Source of the DNA: Corydoras sp. C115
Lineage: Eukaryota > Chordata > Actinopteri > Siluriformes > Callichthyidae
Assembly: GCA_019802505.1 (NCBI GenBank)
Contig: JAFMOC010000240.1
Span: 528,501-592,500, forward strand
Length of the DNA stretch: 64,000 nt
Direction of reading: 5' to 3'
Made by a program: the position numbers and the translations under genes. Positions 52,645 to 63,523 of this stretch are shown here, piece by piece (within the stretch, counting starts at the first letter, position 1; each line of letters opens with the position of its first letter). Below the pieces are notes generated by a model. That model made no database searches. It was not told the origin of the DNA and saw nothing but the letters and a program-made list of their open reading frames with translations.

Positions 52645-52991
52645 TGGCGGCATGGTGGCTTAGTGGTTTAGCACGTTCGCCTCTCAGCGCTAGGGATTCC
52701 CGGTTCGAATCCCCATCTGGGTGGAGTTTCCATGTTCTCCCCGTGTCCGCGTGGGTTTCCTCCGGGTTCTCCGGTTTCCTCCCACAGTCCAAAAACATGG
52801 ATCAAGTTAATTGAGTTCTCTAAATTGCCCCATATAGAGTGTGTTTGAGTGTGTGAGTGTGAACCCAGCGATGGATTGGCGCCCTGTCCTGGGTGTATCT
52901 GCCCAGCGCCCGAGACGTTCTCCCCTGGATGGGCATGGGGAACCCCACCGCGACCCTAATAGAGGATAAAGCGGGAGATAATGAATGAATG
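52645..52991 (+). mobile_element. Full-length SINE with 13-bp TSD, inserted in an older SINE
   Basis: Head ggcggcatggtggc through (GAAT)n tail, flanked by aatgaaggcctct at 52632-52644 and 52992-53004. The right flank continues straight into an older SINE. Confidence 0.95.
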
Positions 52992-53004
52992 AATGAAGGC
53001 CTCT

Positions 53005-53300
53005 CAGCACTGAGTATCCAGGTTTGAATCCCCATCTGGGTGGAGTTTTCATGTTCTCCCTGTGTCCGCTTGGGTTTTCCTCCACGTTCTCCAGTTTCCT
53101 CCTACTGTCCAAAAACATGGAGTCAAGATAAATTAAATTATATAAATTGCCCCATATAGTGTGTGTTTGTGTGTGTCTGTGTGAGTGAGTGTGTGCCCAG
53201 TGATAGACTGGGGACATGTTCTCCCCTGTATGGGCATGGAAACCCCTCCTGTGACCCCAGTAGAGAATTAAGCGAAAGATAATGAATGAATGAATGAATG
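53005..53300 (+). mobile_element. Older SINE, split by the previous one
   Basis: Begins in the cctctcagcactgagtatcc head region and runs to the (GAAT)n tail at 53281-53301. About 12-15 percent diverged by eye. Confidence 0.85.
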
Positions 53301-53324
53301 ACTAATAAACAAAAGTATGAATGC

Positions 53325-53495
53325 CTGAGGACGCACATTCGCCTTTCAGCGAAGGGGATCTAGGTGCGAATCCCGATCTAATTGGTGTTTCCATGTTCTC
53401 CCCGTATTTGCACAAGTTTCCTCCAGGTTCTTCAGTTTTCTTCCCACAGTCCAAAAACATAGATTTGAGGTGAATTGAATGCTCTAAATAGCCTA
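53325..53495 (+). mobile_element. Old SINE fragment
   Basis: acgcacattcgcctttcagc and gtttccatgttctcccc are recognisable; the 3' half is missing. Confidence 0.7.
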
Positions 53496-54115
53496 ACTGA
53501 TCTGGGCTACTGGCTGAGAAATCTAGGTTTACTAGTTACTGTTCTGTGGAAAATTGTCAACTCAAGTTTCTCATGGTCTTACATGTTGACATATAATGCA
53601 TTGGCCAAAGTGAGGAGTTAGTTTGTACACACCTGTTCATCAACAGGCTGTGTGATGAATGCCCTTGTTTTGTGTATTCATATACCTAGATAAACAAACT
53701 GTGACTTACAATAATTCGAAACATAGATGATCAACACTCTCATAGTTGTATTTTCTTCCCAAATGTTTGTATTCCAGAACTAAGAGGGTTCCCGCATTAG
53801 GACAGAAGTGATTTGGAACCTAACACACTTAATAATTTACAGTATTTCTTTAGGAGTTTAAGCTGCTCAGTAATAACACACGATCAAGAGGTCACATGAT
53901 CAACAAGTCACATGATGAAACATCTGGTGACTTTGTGTCACACAGACTGCAGCGTCGATCTTCATTTGCTTAATCATTTGACTATGAGGTCAGGGGACTT
54001 TACCTGAGGCCTATTCCATGAAGCAAACTTACGCTTGTTTGACTAAGCCTCATTTGCGTTAGCCAAAGAATTCACTTCCGATTAGTTCCTTTCCACTAAT
54101 GAAATACAGATGTAA
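53496..54115. other. Unassigned sequence
   Basis: No gene or clear repeat. 54009-54065 (ggcctattccatgaagcaaa) looks like a common fish DNA-transposon end but I cannot pair it. Confidence 0.4.
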
Positions 54116-54375
54116 CCTTTGGAGTTTAAATGTTCTTTGTGTGTCTTCATGGGTTTTCCGCTGGATTCTCCAGCTTCATCCCACAGTCCAAAAAACATGA
54201 ATTCAAGGTAAATTAAATGCTCTAAATTGACCTATATAGGGTGTGTTTGTGTGTGTGTCTGTGTAAGTGAATGTGCCCTGTCCTGGTTGTATCTGACCAG
54301 CACCCAAAACGTTCTTACCTGGATGGGCATGGGGAACCCCCCCCCCCCCCCCTTCCCCCGCAAAGCATTAAGGGC
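54116..54375 (+). mobile_element. Old SINE fragment with poly-C
   Basis: Body from tttaaatgttctttgtgtg to gatgggcatggggaac, ending in a C run at 54338-54352. Confidence 0.75.
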
Positions 54376-54589
54376 ATTAAGTGAAAGTGAACACTGACCC
54401 AGAGTAAAAGGGTTTTTATCTTTTGCTAATAATCAAATACTGCCAGCTAGTGGGCAAATTACAGAACAGAGTTCAATTCAATTGGAAAAGAATGTAATTA
54501 ATATCATGCATTACTCATTGATATGAATGTTTGTTATAATGTCAATAATGTCACCAATGGATAAATGGCTCAGCAAAGCTCAGGGCTCA

Positions 54590-55130
54590 GCAAATCACTC
54601 CTCGCCTGCAGAGGGCGTCCGCCTGACCACACAGCCAGAGGGCGTCCTCCACGCCTCATCCGCAGAGGGCGTCCGCCTCATCACGCAGCCAGAGGGCGTC
54701 TGCCACGCCTCGACCAGAGGACGTTCACCGCGTCATGCCGCCAGGCTGGTCCGAAGAAGGCCCCACCGATTCAGCCCCCAGGGTTGTTTTTTTTTCTTGG
54801 TCGCGCCCCCACGTTTCGCGACCGTAGGGGCAGGTACTATAACAGGTTTTCCTTATTTTGGTTAATTAGCTTTTGTGTTCGCGTTCGGCATTTAAGTTAA
54901 TTAACTCATTTTGGTCATTGGTCATTGGTTTGTTTTTGTGCATGTGGTCGGGTGTTCATGTATTTAGTTTCTGTTCCCCTTCCTCTGTGCACGTCGTTGA
55001 TTTTGTTGTCTGCTTGCTTGTATTACCTTTGTTTTTTGGGTGTTCCTTCACCCCAAGAACGGAATACAATTCAGAGAATTAAAGATACTAAATTAATAAA
55101 CAGGTTCTTATTTATGAAATAAAACACTTC
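54590..55130 (+). mobile_element. GC-rich LTR element, subfamily C, 3' part
   Basis: Opposite orientation to the other members. 54590-54770 has cagagggcgtccgcctgacc-type repeats; then ccagggttgttttt, the hairpin ggtcgcg/cgcgacc (54799-54823) and the purine tract gtaggggcagg lead to an LTR-like end starting tataacagg (54838; TG mutated to TA). The LTR shares ttaattaact, cattggtttg, gcatgtggtcgggtgt with subfamily B and has attaataaacaggttc as poly(A) signal. The right edge is uncertain, about 55120. Confidence 0.65.
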
Positions 55131-55218
55131 GTAATGTTTGTAACCCAATGTCCCTCAGGTTACATCTGCATAGTAATACATACATTTTGGTTTATTTAAT
55201 TTATTAAAGAGTAAAATG

Positions 55219-55425
55219 GGGGCGGCACGGTGGCTTAGTGATTCGCATGTTCGCATGTTGTGTGAGTTATTGTGTACCCAGTGATAGATTGGCGGCCTGT
55301 TCTGGGTGTATCTGCCCAGCGCCCGAGACTTTCTCCCCTGGATGGGCTTGGGGAACACCCCCCACCACCACCACCCCACCCCCAACCCTAGTAGAAGATT
55401 AAGTGGAAGACAATGAATGAAAAAA
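55219..55425 (+). mobile_element. Internally deleted SINE
   Basis: Head ggcggcacggtggcttagtg joins directly to the 3' half (gttattgtgtacccagtg), with a CA-rich insertion caccaccacccc. Confidence 0.85.
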
Positions 55426-55964
55426 TAATGAATTTATGGAATTTTATTTGGCACATTTTATAATCTTTTACTGTTTATATAGATAAAATAAGCATTCAGA
55501 ATGAAAATATGATAGAGATGTGACAATAAACTAGAAAAACTAGTAAATAAACTAGTAAATGAAAAGCAAAAATGAATAAAAAGTAAAATTGAACAGTATT
55601 GTACAAAAAGCCTCCACCTTAGGGATGAAATCACTTCACAATGAGATTGTATATATAAGAAACATAAAGAAAAGCAGCTGAGGTGCTGACTCAGGTGACA
55701 CATGGCATTGGTTAATGAACAGACAAAAAATCATTTAGATAATATTGACTTAATTTAACTAATACCAAATAAAATGTCATACAGTGTTAGTTATACTTTT
55801 TTTTCAAATAAAAAATGCTAAGGTTACTAACTACATTTTTGTAGAGTAATAAATAATAATCATGTTTGACTAACATGCAGTAACTGAACTAGACTGCAAG
55901 ACGCTGGGTTCAAAACATCACTTATTTAAAGATCATCTCATTTAATTAAGATGTTAAAAAACCA
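55426..55964. other. Unassigned AT-rich sequence downstream of the lectin gene
   Basis: Contains a short local repeat of aaactagtaaat (55538-55560). No gene. Confidence 0.5.
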
Positions 55965-55965
55965 T

Positions 55966-55971
55966 TTTATT
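55966..55971 (-). terminator. Polyadenylation signal of the lectin gene
   Basis: AATAAA on - (tttatt on +), 34 bp past the TAA stop of the last exon. Confidence 0.7.
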
Positions 55972-56004
55972 CCATAGTCTGTGACACATTTTTCCACTTG
56001 GATA

Positions 56005-59000
56005 TTATTTGAACGTTATGGTGACGTTGTCCACACCATACTGCTGCAGCTTCTGCTTGATCTGAAAAACAGAACAATGTGTTTATTACGATAGTTCCGG
56101 TCCTTAAATCTGATTGGCTGAGCCGTTTGTCCAGCCATGAGGTTATTGACAAAAACACACGCCTCTGACCGGTTCATATTCGTATCAATGCGCCATATTC
56201 TTAAAAATACTGGAACCAGGTGATATTTCTATGATTGCTTACGTGCAGGACTGACCAGATAGTCCAGCGCTTAGTTTATCTTGGTGTATCTTACAAGATC
56301 AGAACTAGTAGATAGTATCACTGGTATCACAACAAGTAATAGTAAAAAAGCGCTCTGCCCCAAAATACTTCTGGGACTCGTCAGCAAAGTGTGGTTTGAT
56401 TTTTACAGCTGCATCTCGGACAGAAAGGGAAAGAAGTAAATCGGCAACTAAAGTTGGAATTAATTCTCATTTATAAGGTCGAAAACAGTTTGAAATATAT
56501 GACTTTAACATTTAACAAAGTTACTAAAAACCACAAACTAACAAACGATCGAACAAGAGAAACCCGCTGAGGTTTTATGTTCAAACAACTGGGGAACAAA
56601 TCATGTGCTGTCAGCTCTTTGGAAAAGTTTTCTTTATTACAAGTGGTATGTGTGGCGGGATCACCGTGGGGCAGGGGGAAGAAGGCTGAGCCGTCATTTA
56701 AAGGAATAGATATGGTTACTAAATGCACCTGACATGGGCCCATCTAATGAGTGTGCGCCCTTCAAAACCAAGAACATCAGAAGCTGTGGGGAGCGAGACC
56801 GACCACAAGCTGGTGTGACGGTGGACACAGCACCAGTACGGGAGAACAATGCTGTAAATTTATGCTGTAATGCAGTGTTTTTAAATGTTCGTGTGTCATG
56901 TCAACAATAAAACCCATTTGTTGGGGTGAAAGCCTATCTCAGGTCCTCACTCACACCTTGTTTTCTCTGTTGGTACACCAGAGAACAAATGGGTGTGAAT
57001 TTATTTCCTTTATGCTGCCAAGGATTTGCAGCTTTAATTACAACAATTTACACCAACCTCTGTTTGCAGAGTACGACAGTGCATAAACTATCCGATGCTG
57101 GTTTGGAAGCAAGAGAAATTATGTCAGTTTATAATCATACTGGCATTAAAATTTAACGGAAAGACGGTGCTGGAGCAATATTCTTGTAAGAACCGAACAA
57201 AAACAAAAAAACGAAAAGGCTCTGAACTTAGCTGTCCCACCTCACCACCAAAAAACATGCGAACGTGGTTGAACATGATTTTACACTAAGCCTGTATACA
57301 AGCCTGTATTCAAGATTCAAAGCTTTTATTGTCATATGCACATTTAGAAACATGTTTCCCTGCGCAATGAAATTCTTACTTTGCCATCCGCCCTGGATGA
57401 GGAAGAAAAAGTAAATATAGTAATAATAATGAAAATATAAATATATAAAAAACTGAAAAAAGACACACACACACACACACACTCTCTATATACATATTGT
57501 AAGGATATTTACATTGTGCAAATCTACGTTATATTGCAACTGTCCGATGGGGAGTGTAGAATTTAATGCAAAAAATGCTTTAAATCTATGAGGTGGTCAT
57601 CAGCTCAGCTGTTCTATGAGTCTAATTGCCGTGGGGAAAAAAGAGTTCTTTAATCTGCTGGTTTTGTATTTCACACTTCTGTACCTCCAACCTAATGGTA
57701 GAAGTGTGAATAGTCTGTGTTGGGGGTGTATTGGATATTTGATGATGGAGGCAGCTATCCTGCGTACTCTGCATTGGTAAATGCTCTGCAGAGAGGGTTG
57801 CTTAATCCAAGTTAATTTTGTGGCAGCTTTGACCACGCTCTACAGGCATTTGTGGTCCTTAACAGATGTGATTCAAGTTGTGATTCAACAGTTTTATTCA
57901 AACTGGACTAGATTACCTCACGGAGAAGTGATTTATTACACATTCTTGACAATTAACTCCTCTGACCAGAAGGAGTTAATTGTTATTTCTAACGATTCTG
58001 GTACCAGTCACATCAACAAAGGGAGAGCCACATTTATTTAAAGTTTCTGCTTCTAAATACAGGAGAATCCATGTATCAGAACCTGGTAAGGAATCAGCTT
58101 CTGTTGTGATAACCTTTCAACACAAGTAAAACCTTAAAGAGGATCAGATTCACCTTTTCAATGATTGCTGTCTTCATTGCAGGATCACCAACATTCTGAC
58201 TGTACCGAATCTTTATCTTGATTATCTGCTGCTGCCCTGTTATTACTGAAGGTATAACAGACATATAATCAGTACATTACTAATTCTATCTTCACACTAA
58301 AATATAAACTTACTTCCATAACAGAAGAAAGGTCATGTTTGTACGCAGTCTGTTACGGTGACCAAGCCATTCTGTATTAAACAGCACTGGTCAATTACTC
58401 CAATAATATATGGTTGTGATGGCATCCAGGTAATATAGGACCCGCTGCTCTGGTCTGACCACACCAAGGGTCCTCGGTACAGACCGATCCAGGTCCAGGT
58501 ATTAATCATCCCCTGTAGAGTTGAGAGCTCTGTTTGGTCCAGTGTATATGCCAGGTCAGTGTGCATCTGTCTGCAGTATGCCTGAGCAGCATACCATGTC
58601 TTTGCAGTAGCATAGTAAACGTACCTGCCACTGCCTATAACATTAGCTGGAAGAGTAGGAATAAGCACATTATTAAATATTTATGTAATGAAAATGTTGG
58701 GGTATAAAATATGATTGTAATAATAAAATGTTCAGATTTAAAAGATAGAAGGGCGGCACGGTGGTTAGCATTCAGATTCAGATTCAGGTTTGAATGCCAA
58801 TCTGGGTGGAGTTTCCATGTTCTCCCCTTGTCCGCATGGGTGTCATCTGGGTTCTTCAGGTTCCACCCACAGTCCAAAAAGTTGAATTCTCTAAATTGCC
58901 CCATATACAGTAGTTTGTAGTTGTGTGTTTGAGTGAGTGAGTGAGTGCCCAGTGATAGATTGGTGCCCTGTACTGGGTGTATCCAGCCAGCACTGAAACG

Positions 59001-59577
59001 TTCTCCCGTGAATGGGCTTGGGGAACAAACCCCCCACCCCCCACCTTAGTAGAGGATTAAACCAAAAATGAAAAAAAAGATTGCATTACAGAAACAGTAT
59101 TTATTCTCACCATTAAAGCAGATAAAAGGATATGAGTCGGTACAAATTACATCAATCCAGCCAGTCGTGTAAACCACACCACAGTTTTCACCATATCCGT
59201 GCCCCTCTGCAGTATCCCATGGCCTGTAACTACCCACTACTGTATTTTGGTAGGACCATTGCCAGTTGTAGTGCCACCCAATCCAGGCTAAAGAAGTGAA
59301 TTGGGATTTTTGAGCCACGCCTTGAAGTAGGAGTAGATCAGCAGAAGTTTGTATGGTAGCCAGGTCAGTTCGCACTGTTTGACAGTAAGTCTGAGCATCG
59401 ACCCAATTGCTATTCTGTAGAACCAGATAGTACTTTCGGGGAACAGCCAAGACAAGTGAGATGATCCCTGTGAATGAGATGAATGAAGGTTCAGCAGTCT
59501 TTAGCTATCGATGTTCTCTTGACTTCTTCTTTCTACTCACATGTGAGAAACAGGTAGATAAAGAGTCTCCTTCCCAT
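56005..59577 (-). CDS. Secreted two-domain C-type lectin (five exons, one premature stop)
   Basis: Exons on -: 59577-59541 (ATG, start of signal peptide), 59467-59111, 58646-58314, 58236-58154 (or from 58245), 56061-56005 (TAA). All junctions are GT-AG with phase 1 through exon 3, and the joined frame is about 288 codons. Exons 1-2 give a signal peptide (MGRRLFIYLFLT, then a hydrophobic run to LAVP). Exon 2 is lectin domain 1 (WVDAQTYCQTVRTDLATIQT, LAWIGWHYNWQWSYQN, WIDVICTDSYPFIC). Exon 3 is domain 2 (WYAAQAYCRQMHTDLAYTLD, WIGLYRGPLVWSDQSS). Exons 4-5 encode a C-terminal segment (KIRYSQNVGDPAMKTAIIEK, IKQKLQQYGVDNVTITFK) seen in fish mannose-receptor-like lectins. EPN/QPD sugar motifs are absent, so calcium-dependent sugar binding is doubtful. 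A TGA at 58335-58333 stands where the paralogue has CGA, just before the last Cys of domain 2. A tttcag acceptor about 30 bp upstream of the ATG suggests a 5' UTR intron. Confidence 0.85.
56062..58153 (-). other. Lectin intron 4 with repeat insertions
   Basis: 2.1 kb against 0.5 kb in the paralogue at 21683-22179. The extra length includes a LINE 3' fragment (57300-57840) and unassigned sequence at 56100-57300 and 57840-58100. Donor gtgaat and acceptor tttcag are intact. Confidence 0.7.
57300..57840 (-). mobile_element. LINE 3' fragment (jockey group) in lectin intron
   Basis: On -, MVKAATKLTWIKQPSLQSIY and RLFTLLPLGWRYRSV, then SRLKNSFFPTAI (57836-57600) form the LINE C-terminus, related to that at 3408-3647. 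The 3' end is the ttcaaagcttttattgtcat sequence at 57310, with a (CA)n at 57462. Confidence 0.75.
58751..59065 (+). mobile_element. SINE in lectin intron 2
   Basis: ggcggcacggtggttagcat head, a cagattcag duplication, and 3' half to agtagaggattaa. It lies between exons 3 and 2, antisense to the gene, and leaves the splice sites untouched. Confidence 0.85.
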
Positions 59578-59749
59578 CACTCAGGTGTTACTCAGGAACT
59601 CTGAAAGGAAGGTAGGGAGAAGGTTAGAAATGCAGTGCAGTAATGAAATCTTTTGGGACCTGGCTTAACAACTGGTCCAGGTTCTCTCTTTTTCCTTCAA
59701 AGGATCAAGCCATGGAGAAAATTATTAATGAGACCATAGTGCTTGGACT

Positions 59750-60215
59750 TTAGATTTGGCCAAGCTATGTGTGTTTTACTTTTGTCTGACGCATGGCTCT
59801 AATCTGGTTTGTAAGAGGCCCACATCTTGCATCAAGAAATGGTCCACTCAAGTGTTATCTTTCCATGTGGGGCAGATGAAAATGGCGGATTTGGGCCAGA
59901 ATCCTTTTGCTGTGTGTCATCTTTGGCTGACACATGGCCCTAATCAGGTTCATACCCAGGCCATGACTTGTAACCGGGAGTGGTCGGCTTGACTCTTACC
60001 ATTCGGCAAGTGAGCCAGATGAAAATGGGGGTATGGGCCAAATCTGAGCCAAAATAATTTTGCAATCTGGGTTGTATCTCAGACAGCAAAAAGATTCTGG
60101 CCCAGATTTGGCCCACTTCCACCTCTCTAACTGGACCAGAATTGACAGAACTCCTTGTTCTGACAGAACTCCTTGTTCTGTCAACATGGGCTAAGTGAAA
60201 AGGGATATGGGCCAG
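59750..60215. repeat. About 135-bp degenerate tandem repeat
   Basis: Three units aligned on gatttggccaag/gatttgggccagaat/gggccaaatctgagcc (59753, 59888, about 60030), with ctgacgcatggctctaatc/ctgacacatggccctaatc inside. A 19-bp direct repeat, cagaactccttgttctgac, ends it at 60147-60184. Not coding. Confidence 0.6.
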
Positions 60216-60484
60216 AATTATTTCTTCCTGTTCTGTCTGTGCCCAGTGATGGGTACCTTGCACCCTTTCATTTTGTAAACACCACCCTCTTTCAACCGTT
60301 TTTTACACCATTGCAGCATCTTATTATTAACACTAAATGTTAACACATAAAAACACAACAACAACATCACAGTCCTGTTGCATTTAGAAAACTCCCATCT
60401 AAATGGCATGTGCAATCCCCAATTATAAAGGCACACAGTCATCAGACTGAGCTGGGCACTGTGCACACTTACTTACACACTCAC
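60216..60484. other. Unassigned sequence
   Basis: No gene or repeat recognised. Confidence 0.4.
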
Positions 60485-60735
60485 ACTATTGGGCAATTTA
60501 TAGCATTTAATTTAATTTAAATCAATGTTTTTGGACTGTGTGTGGAAGCCGGAGAACCCAGAGGAAACCTACTCGAACATGGGGAGAACATGGAAACGAA
60601 AAGATCAAAATTCGAACCTGGCCCCCAGTGCTGAGAGGAGAATTGTGAATTTCCCCATTGTGGGACAAATAAAGGTTTATCTTATCTTCTTATCTTTTCT
60701 TAGAACATGCTCAGCACTAAGCCACCATGCCATCC
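60485..60735 (-). mobile_element. Old SINE with nested LINE-tail fragment
   Basis: SINE body on - (tttttggactgtg to cactaagccaccatgcc) is interrupted at 60645-60700 by gaatttccccattgtgggac and an (ATCTT)n run, a common fish LINE 3' end. Confidence 0.75.
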
Positions 60736-61450
60736 AGTTTGTGTATTTTTGTAAATAAATCATGGGAAAGAGGTGTAACTGTACTCCACTATGTATCGTA
60801 CCCAACAATACCTCTTTCATTGTGATTTATTCACACTTATGCTCGCCCATGTTTTAAAATACACTCACACCTAATTGATGTTTGCCATATGTTGTTCCGT
60901 GATGAAAAACATACGTGGTACTTAAAAGTTTTGGTTTGAGAATGGGTTTTACTTGGTCTGAAAATTTTAAGAACCACTGATTTAATTGCTCTTTAGCAAG
61001 CCATCAACTATGCAGCTTGATTTAACCCTAACTCTAACCCTAGAACCAAAAACAGATGAATACAGTGCTGTCACACAATCTATGAAGTAGCATAACACTA
61101 TTACTATCTTCTAAACTCCCAACGCACTACATTTCCATTGCAATTAAAATGTCGTTCATTAACAGAAAAATATTAAACCCTGATAAACTTACAAAGAAAA
61201 GTACTGAACATATCAATTTTCTTTAAATGGGACTATATGCAATTGAAGTAAAGAGACTAAAAGAAATGAAAAACAAAATGGAGATTTTATTGATTTTTCT
61301 ACAGTTACTCCTGGACAACAATGAGATTAAATGAGATAAACCATAAGTCTCATACAGTATGTGTTTACTCTTGAGTTTTAGTAGACATCCTAATAAAGTC
61401 TCACATTGTACTTAAAATAATAAACTTTTAAAGAACTTTTTTTATTAGGC
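60736..61450. other. Unassigned AT-rich sequence
   Basis: Nothing recognised. A short telomere-like taaccctaactctaaccctag occurs at 61024. Confidence 0.5.
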
Positions 61451-61451
61451 A

Positions 61452-61670
61452 TGTGGTCGCTCAATGTTTAGAGTGTTGTACAATTAATCTGAACATTGAA
61501 GGTTCAAATTTGATGTTCACTGAAGTTACCAATGTGGGTCCCTTAGCAGGTCCCCTAACCCTCATTATTTAATGGTGGTCCCTGTGCTCTGACTCCAGTT
61601 ATAAAGTTGGGATACTTGTAAGTCACTTTGAGTTTATATTAAGACATTTGTTCTCCAATCATTTTTCATT
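61452..61670 (+). mobile_element. Old tRNA-derived SINE with L2-like tail
   Basis: Box A-like gtggtcgctcaatgtttagag, box B-like ggttcaaattt and a 3' end gtaagtcactttgagttt resembling the L2 tail gtaagtcgctttggataaa at 42151. Confidence 0.6.
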
Positions 61671-61727
61671 CAAAGACTAGGATGCTTCAGTTCTTATACT
61701 GTGAGTGACATCTTAGTTGCTGATCAT

Positions 61728-62190
61728 CTAACACAGGGGTGTTGGTAGCTCAGTGTTGGAGTGTTCTAATCAATCTACATTTGGAGCATTGAAATCCCAA
61801 GGCCACTAAATTTACTTTGAGAAGGATCTTTAACCCTTTTTGCACCAGGGATACCATGTCACAGGCTGGCCCACTGACCCAGCCATCGAATTAGTACACC
61901 TGTATGAACTCACATCTTATTTGAATAAACCGGAGATTCTGCCGGAATCCCTTCTCTCATAACATTTCTCCTAAACAATTTTTGAAGAAACAGCTGTGAC
62001 AAAGGTGATCTCTAAATTAGACAAGCATCACAAACAATTCTCCTCAGACACCAAAGTTTTGAGTTAGGCAATAAAACTTTTCTCTGTGAAGTAACACATC
62101 AACACGACATTTATAGTTTTTTTGTTCATTAGAGAATATGTACTAGAAAAATATTTATATGTACCAGATATTCGAGAGAAGATGATAAAA
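61728..62190 (+). repeat. Repeat with tRNA-like head, copy 1
   Basis: Aligns to 63524-64000. The head has ggtagctcagtgttgg and gcattgaaatcccaa, which look like decayed box A and B; it continues with ccagggataccatgtcacagg and the shared atatgtactagaaaaatatt block. Confidence 0.7.
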
Positions 62191-62501
62191 ATGAAGTGGT
62201 CATCAGATCTCAGTAGTCACCAGAGAGGTGTTCTGATGCGTCTCCTCAAATACGACTTAACCAAGATTAGCATAATGCTAATGAGATGGAAATGAGCCTA
62301 AAGTTAGCAGACCAGCTATGGGATTATCAACTGCACATTTAACAGCTTAATTCTAGCAAATGATATAATAAAAATCTTATTATTGCAAAAAGGCTAAACT
62401 ACAAAATTACAAAGTACCATATATCACATATATTGTAAAGTAGAGGGTTCTCCACTGGTCACCTCCCGGGATCCACATGTTCTCATGGTCGTTTCTCATG
62501 G

Positions 62502-63136
62502 GCGTTTTTAGGGTTTAGAGACATCAGGGGCTTTAGCCTAGATCCCTTATTCCCCCTGTGTCCTCTTTAAAAATTGCCCATTCATGAGTGTATTTATCCA
62601 TTTTTCAAACTGTTGTTACATTCATTTTGTTTGATCATTTATTAGTTATATTGGATCAAATTAAATAACATATTAAATATGTCTGTCAACAGTGGATAGC
62701 ACATTCATTTCTTATAAATGATGGTTTTGCCTAGAATTTTTTGAATAAACGACGCTGAGCTTCGGCAGAAAAGCATGAATCTGTTTTACAAGTCATAGTT
62801 TGGACAGTTTTAACAAGGTTTTGATTTGAAATACCGTAACTTTGAGACAGTTTGCGCCTTCAGAAAAATTCTGACGGTTTATGAAAGCTGAGAATCTTCA
62901 CTTTACAGCCAACATACAGTTATTACGGTAACTTTATTCCCGATTCTTGCAAAAAAAAAAATCTGTCTCCATCAAACACACACACAGCTGAGAAACACAA
63001 AGAGCTGATGGTGACTACATCGTTCGGTCCCGCTGCTGGAGGAGAGGCTGCAGAGAAAGCTGCTCATTTGATTCGGGGCTACTGACAAAGCATCCAAGGC
63101 TATAGCCCCGAAAGACCAGGTCTAACGACACCCCTA
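62502..63136. mobile_element. Non-autonomous hAT-like transposon, copy 2, with TSD
   Basis: About 635 bp. Imperfect inverted ends (tttttag..tcaggggctttagcc against the reverse of ggctatagccccgaaagacc..ctaacgac) and ctcatgg at 62495-62501 and 63137-63143 as 7-8 bp target duplication, the length expected of hAT. No transposase frame. Confidence 0.7.
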
Positions 63137-63143
63137 CTCATGG

Positions 63144-63523
63144 TCATTAAATTGCGACTCTCTTTTAGGGAATACAAGCCATACACCCCCCCCCCCCCAA
63201 ATAACATTCAAAAACACATTTAGACATGTAGATGCATGCAACCTGAATTTAAGAGCAATTACTTTTGAAAAATGTGAAACTTGTGCTCAATTAGTGAAAA
63301 TCCACATTTAAATACTCGGGTTAGATTTGCGTTTTGCCATGTTACCACAAAAATTATTTACAAATCTAATGAAAAGGGTAACTGGTAAACCAATGGTGGT
63401 TCCACTGGCAACAAGAATGCTGCGCTGTCTGATGCGTACGTCTCTCTGTCTTTTTTTTTTTCAAGATAAAAGACCAGTACAAAAGTAAATATCTAATAAA
63501 TTTAGATAGATAAATAAATTTAT
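63144..63523. other. Unassigned sequence
   Basis: Contains a C run (63187-63198) and GATA-like text; no gene. Confidence 0.5.

Noticed and set aside
61024..61045. Telomeric repeat
   Set aside because: Only about three imperfect units (ccctaa/ctctaa); no array.
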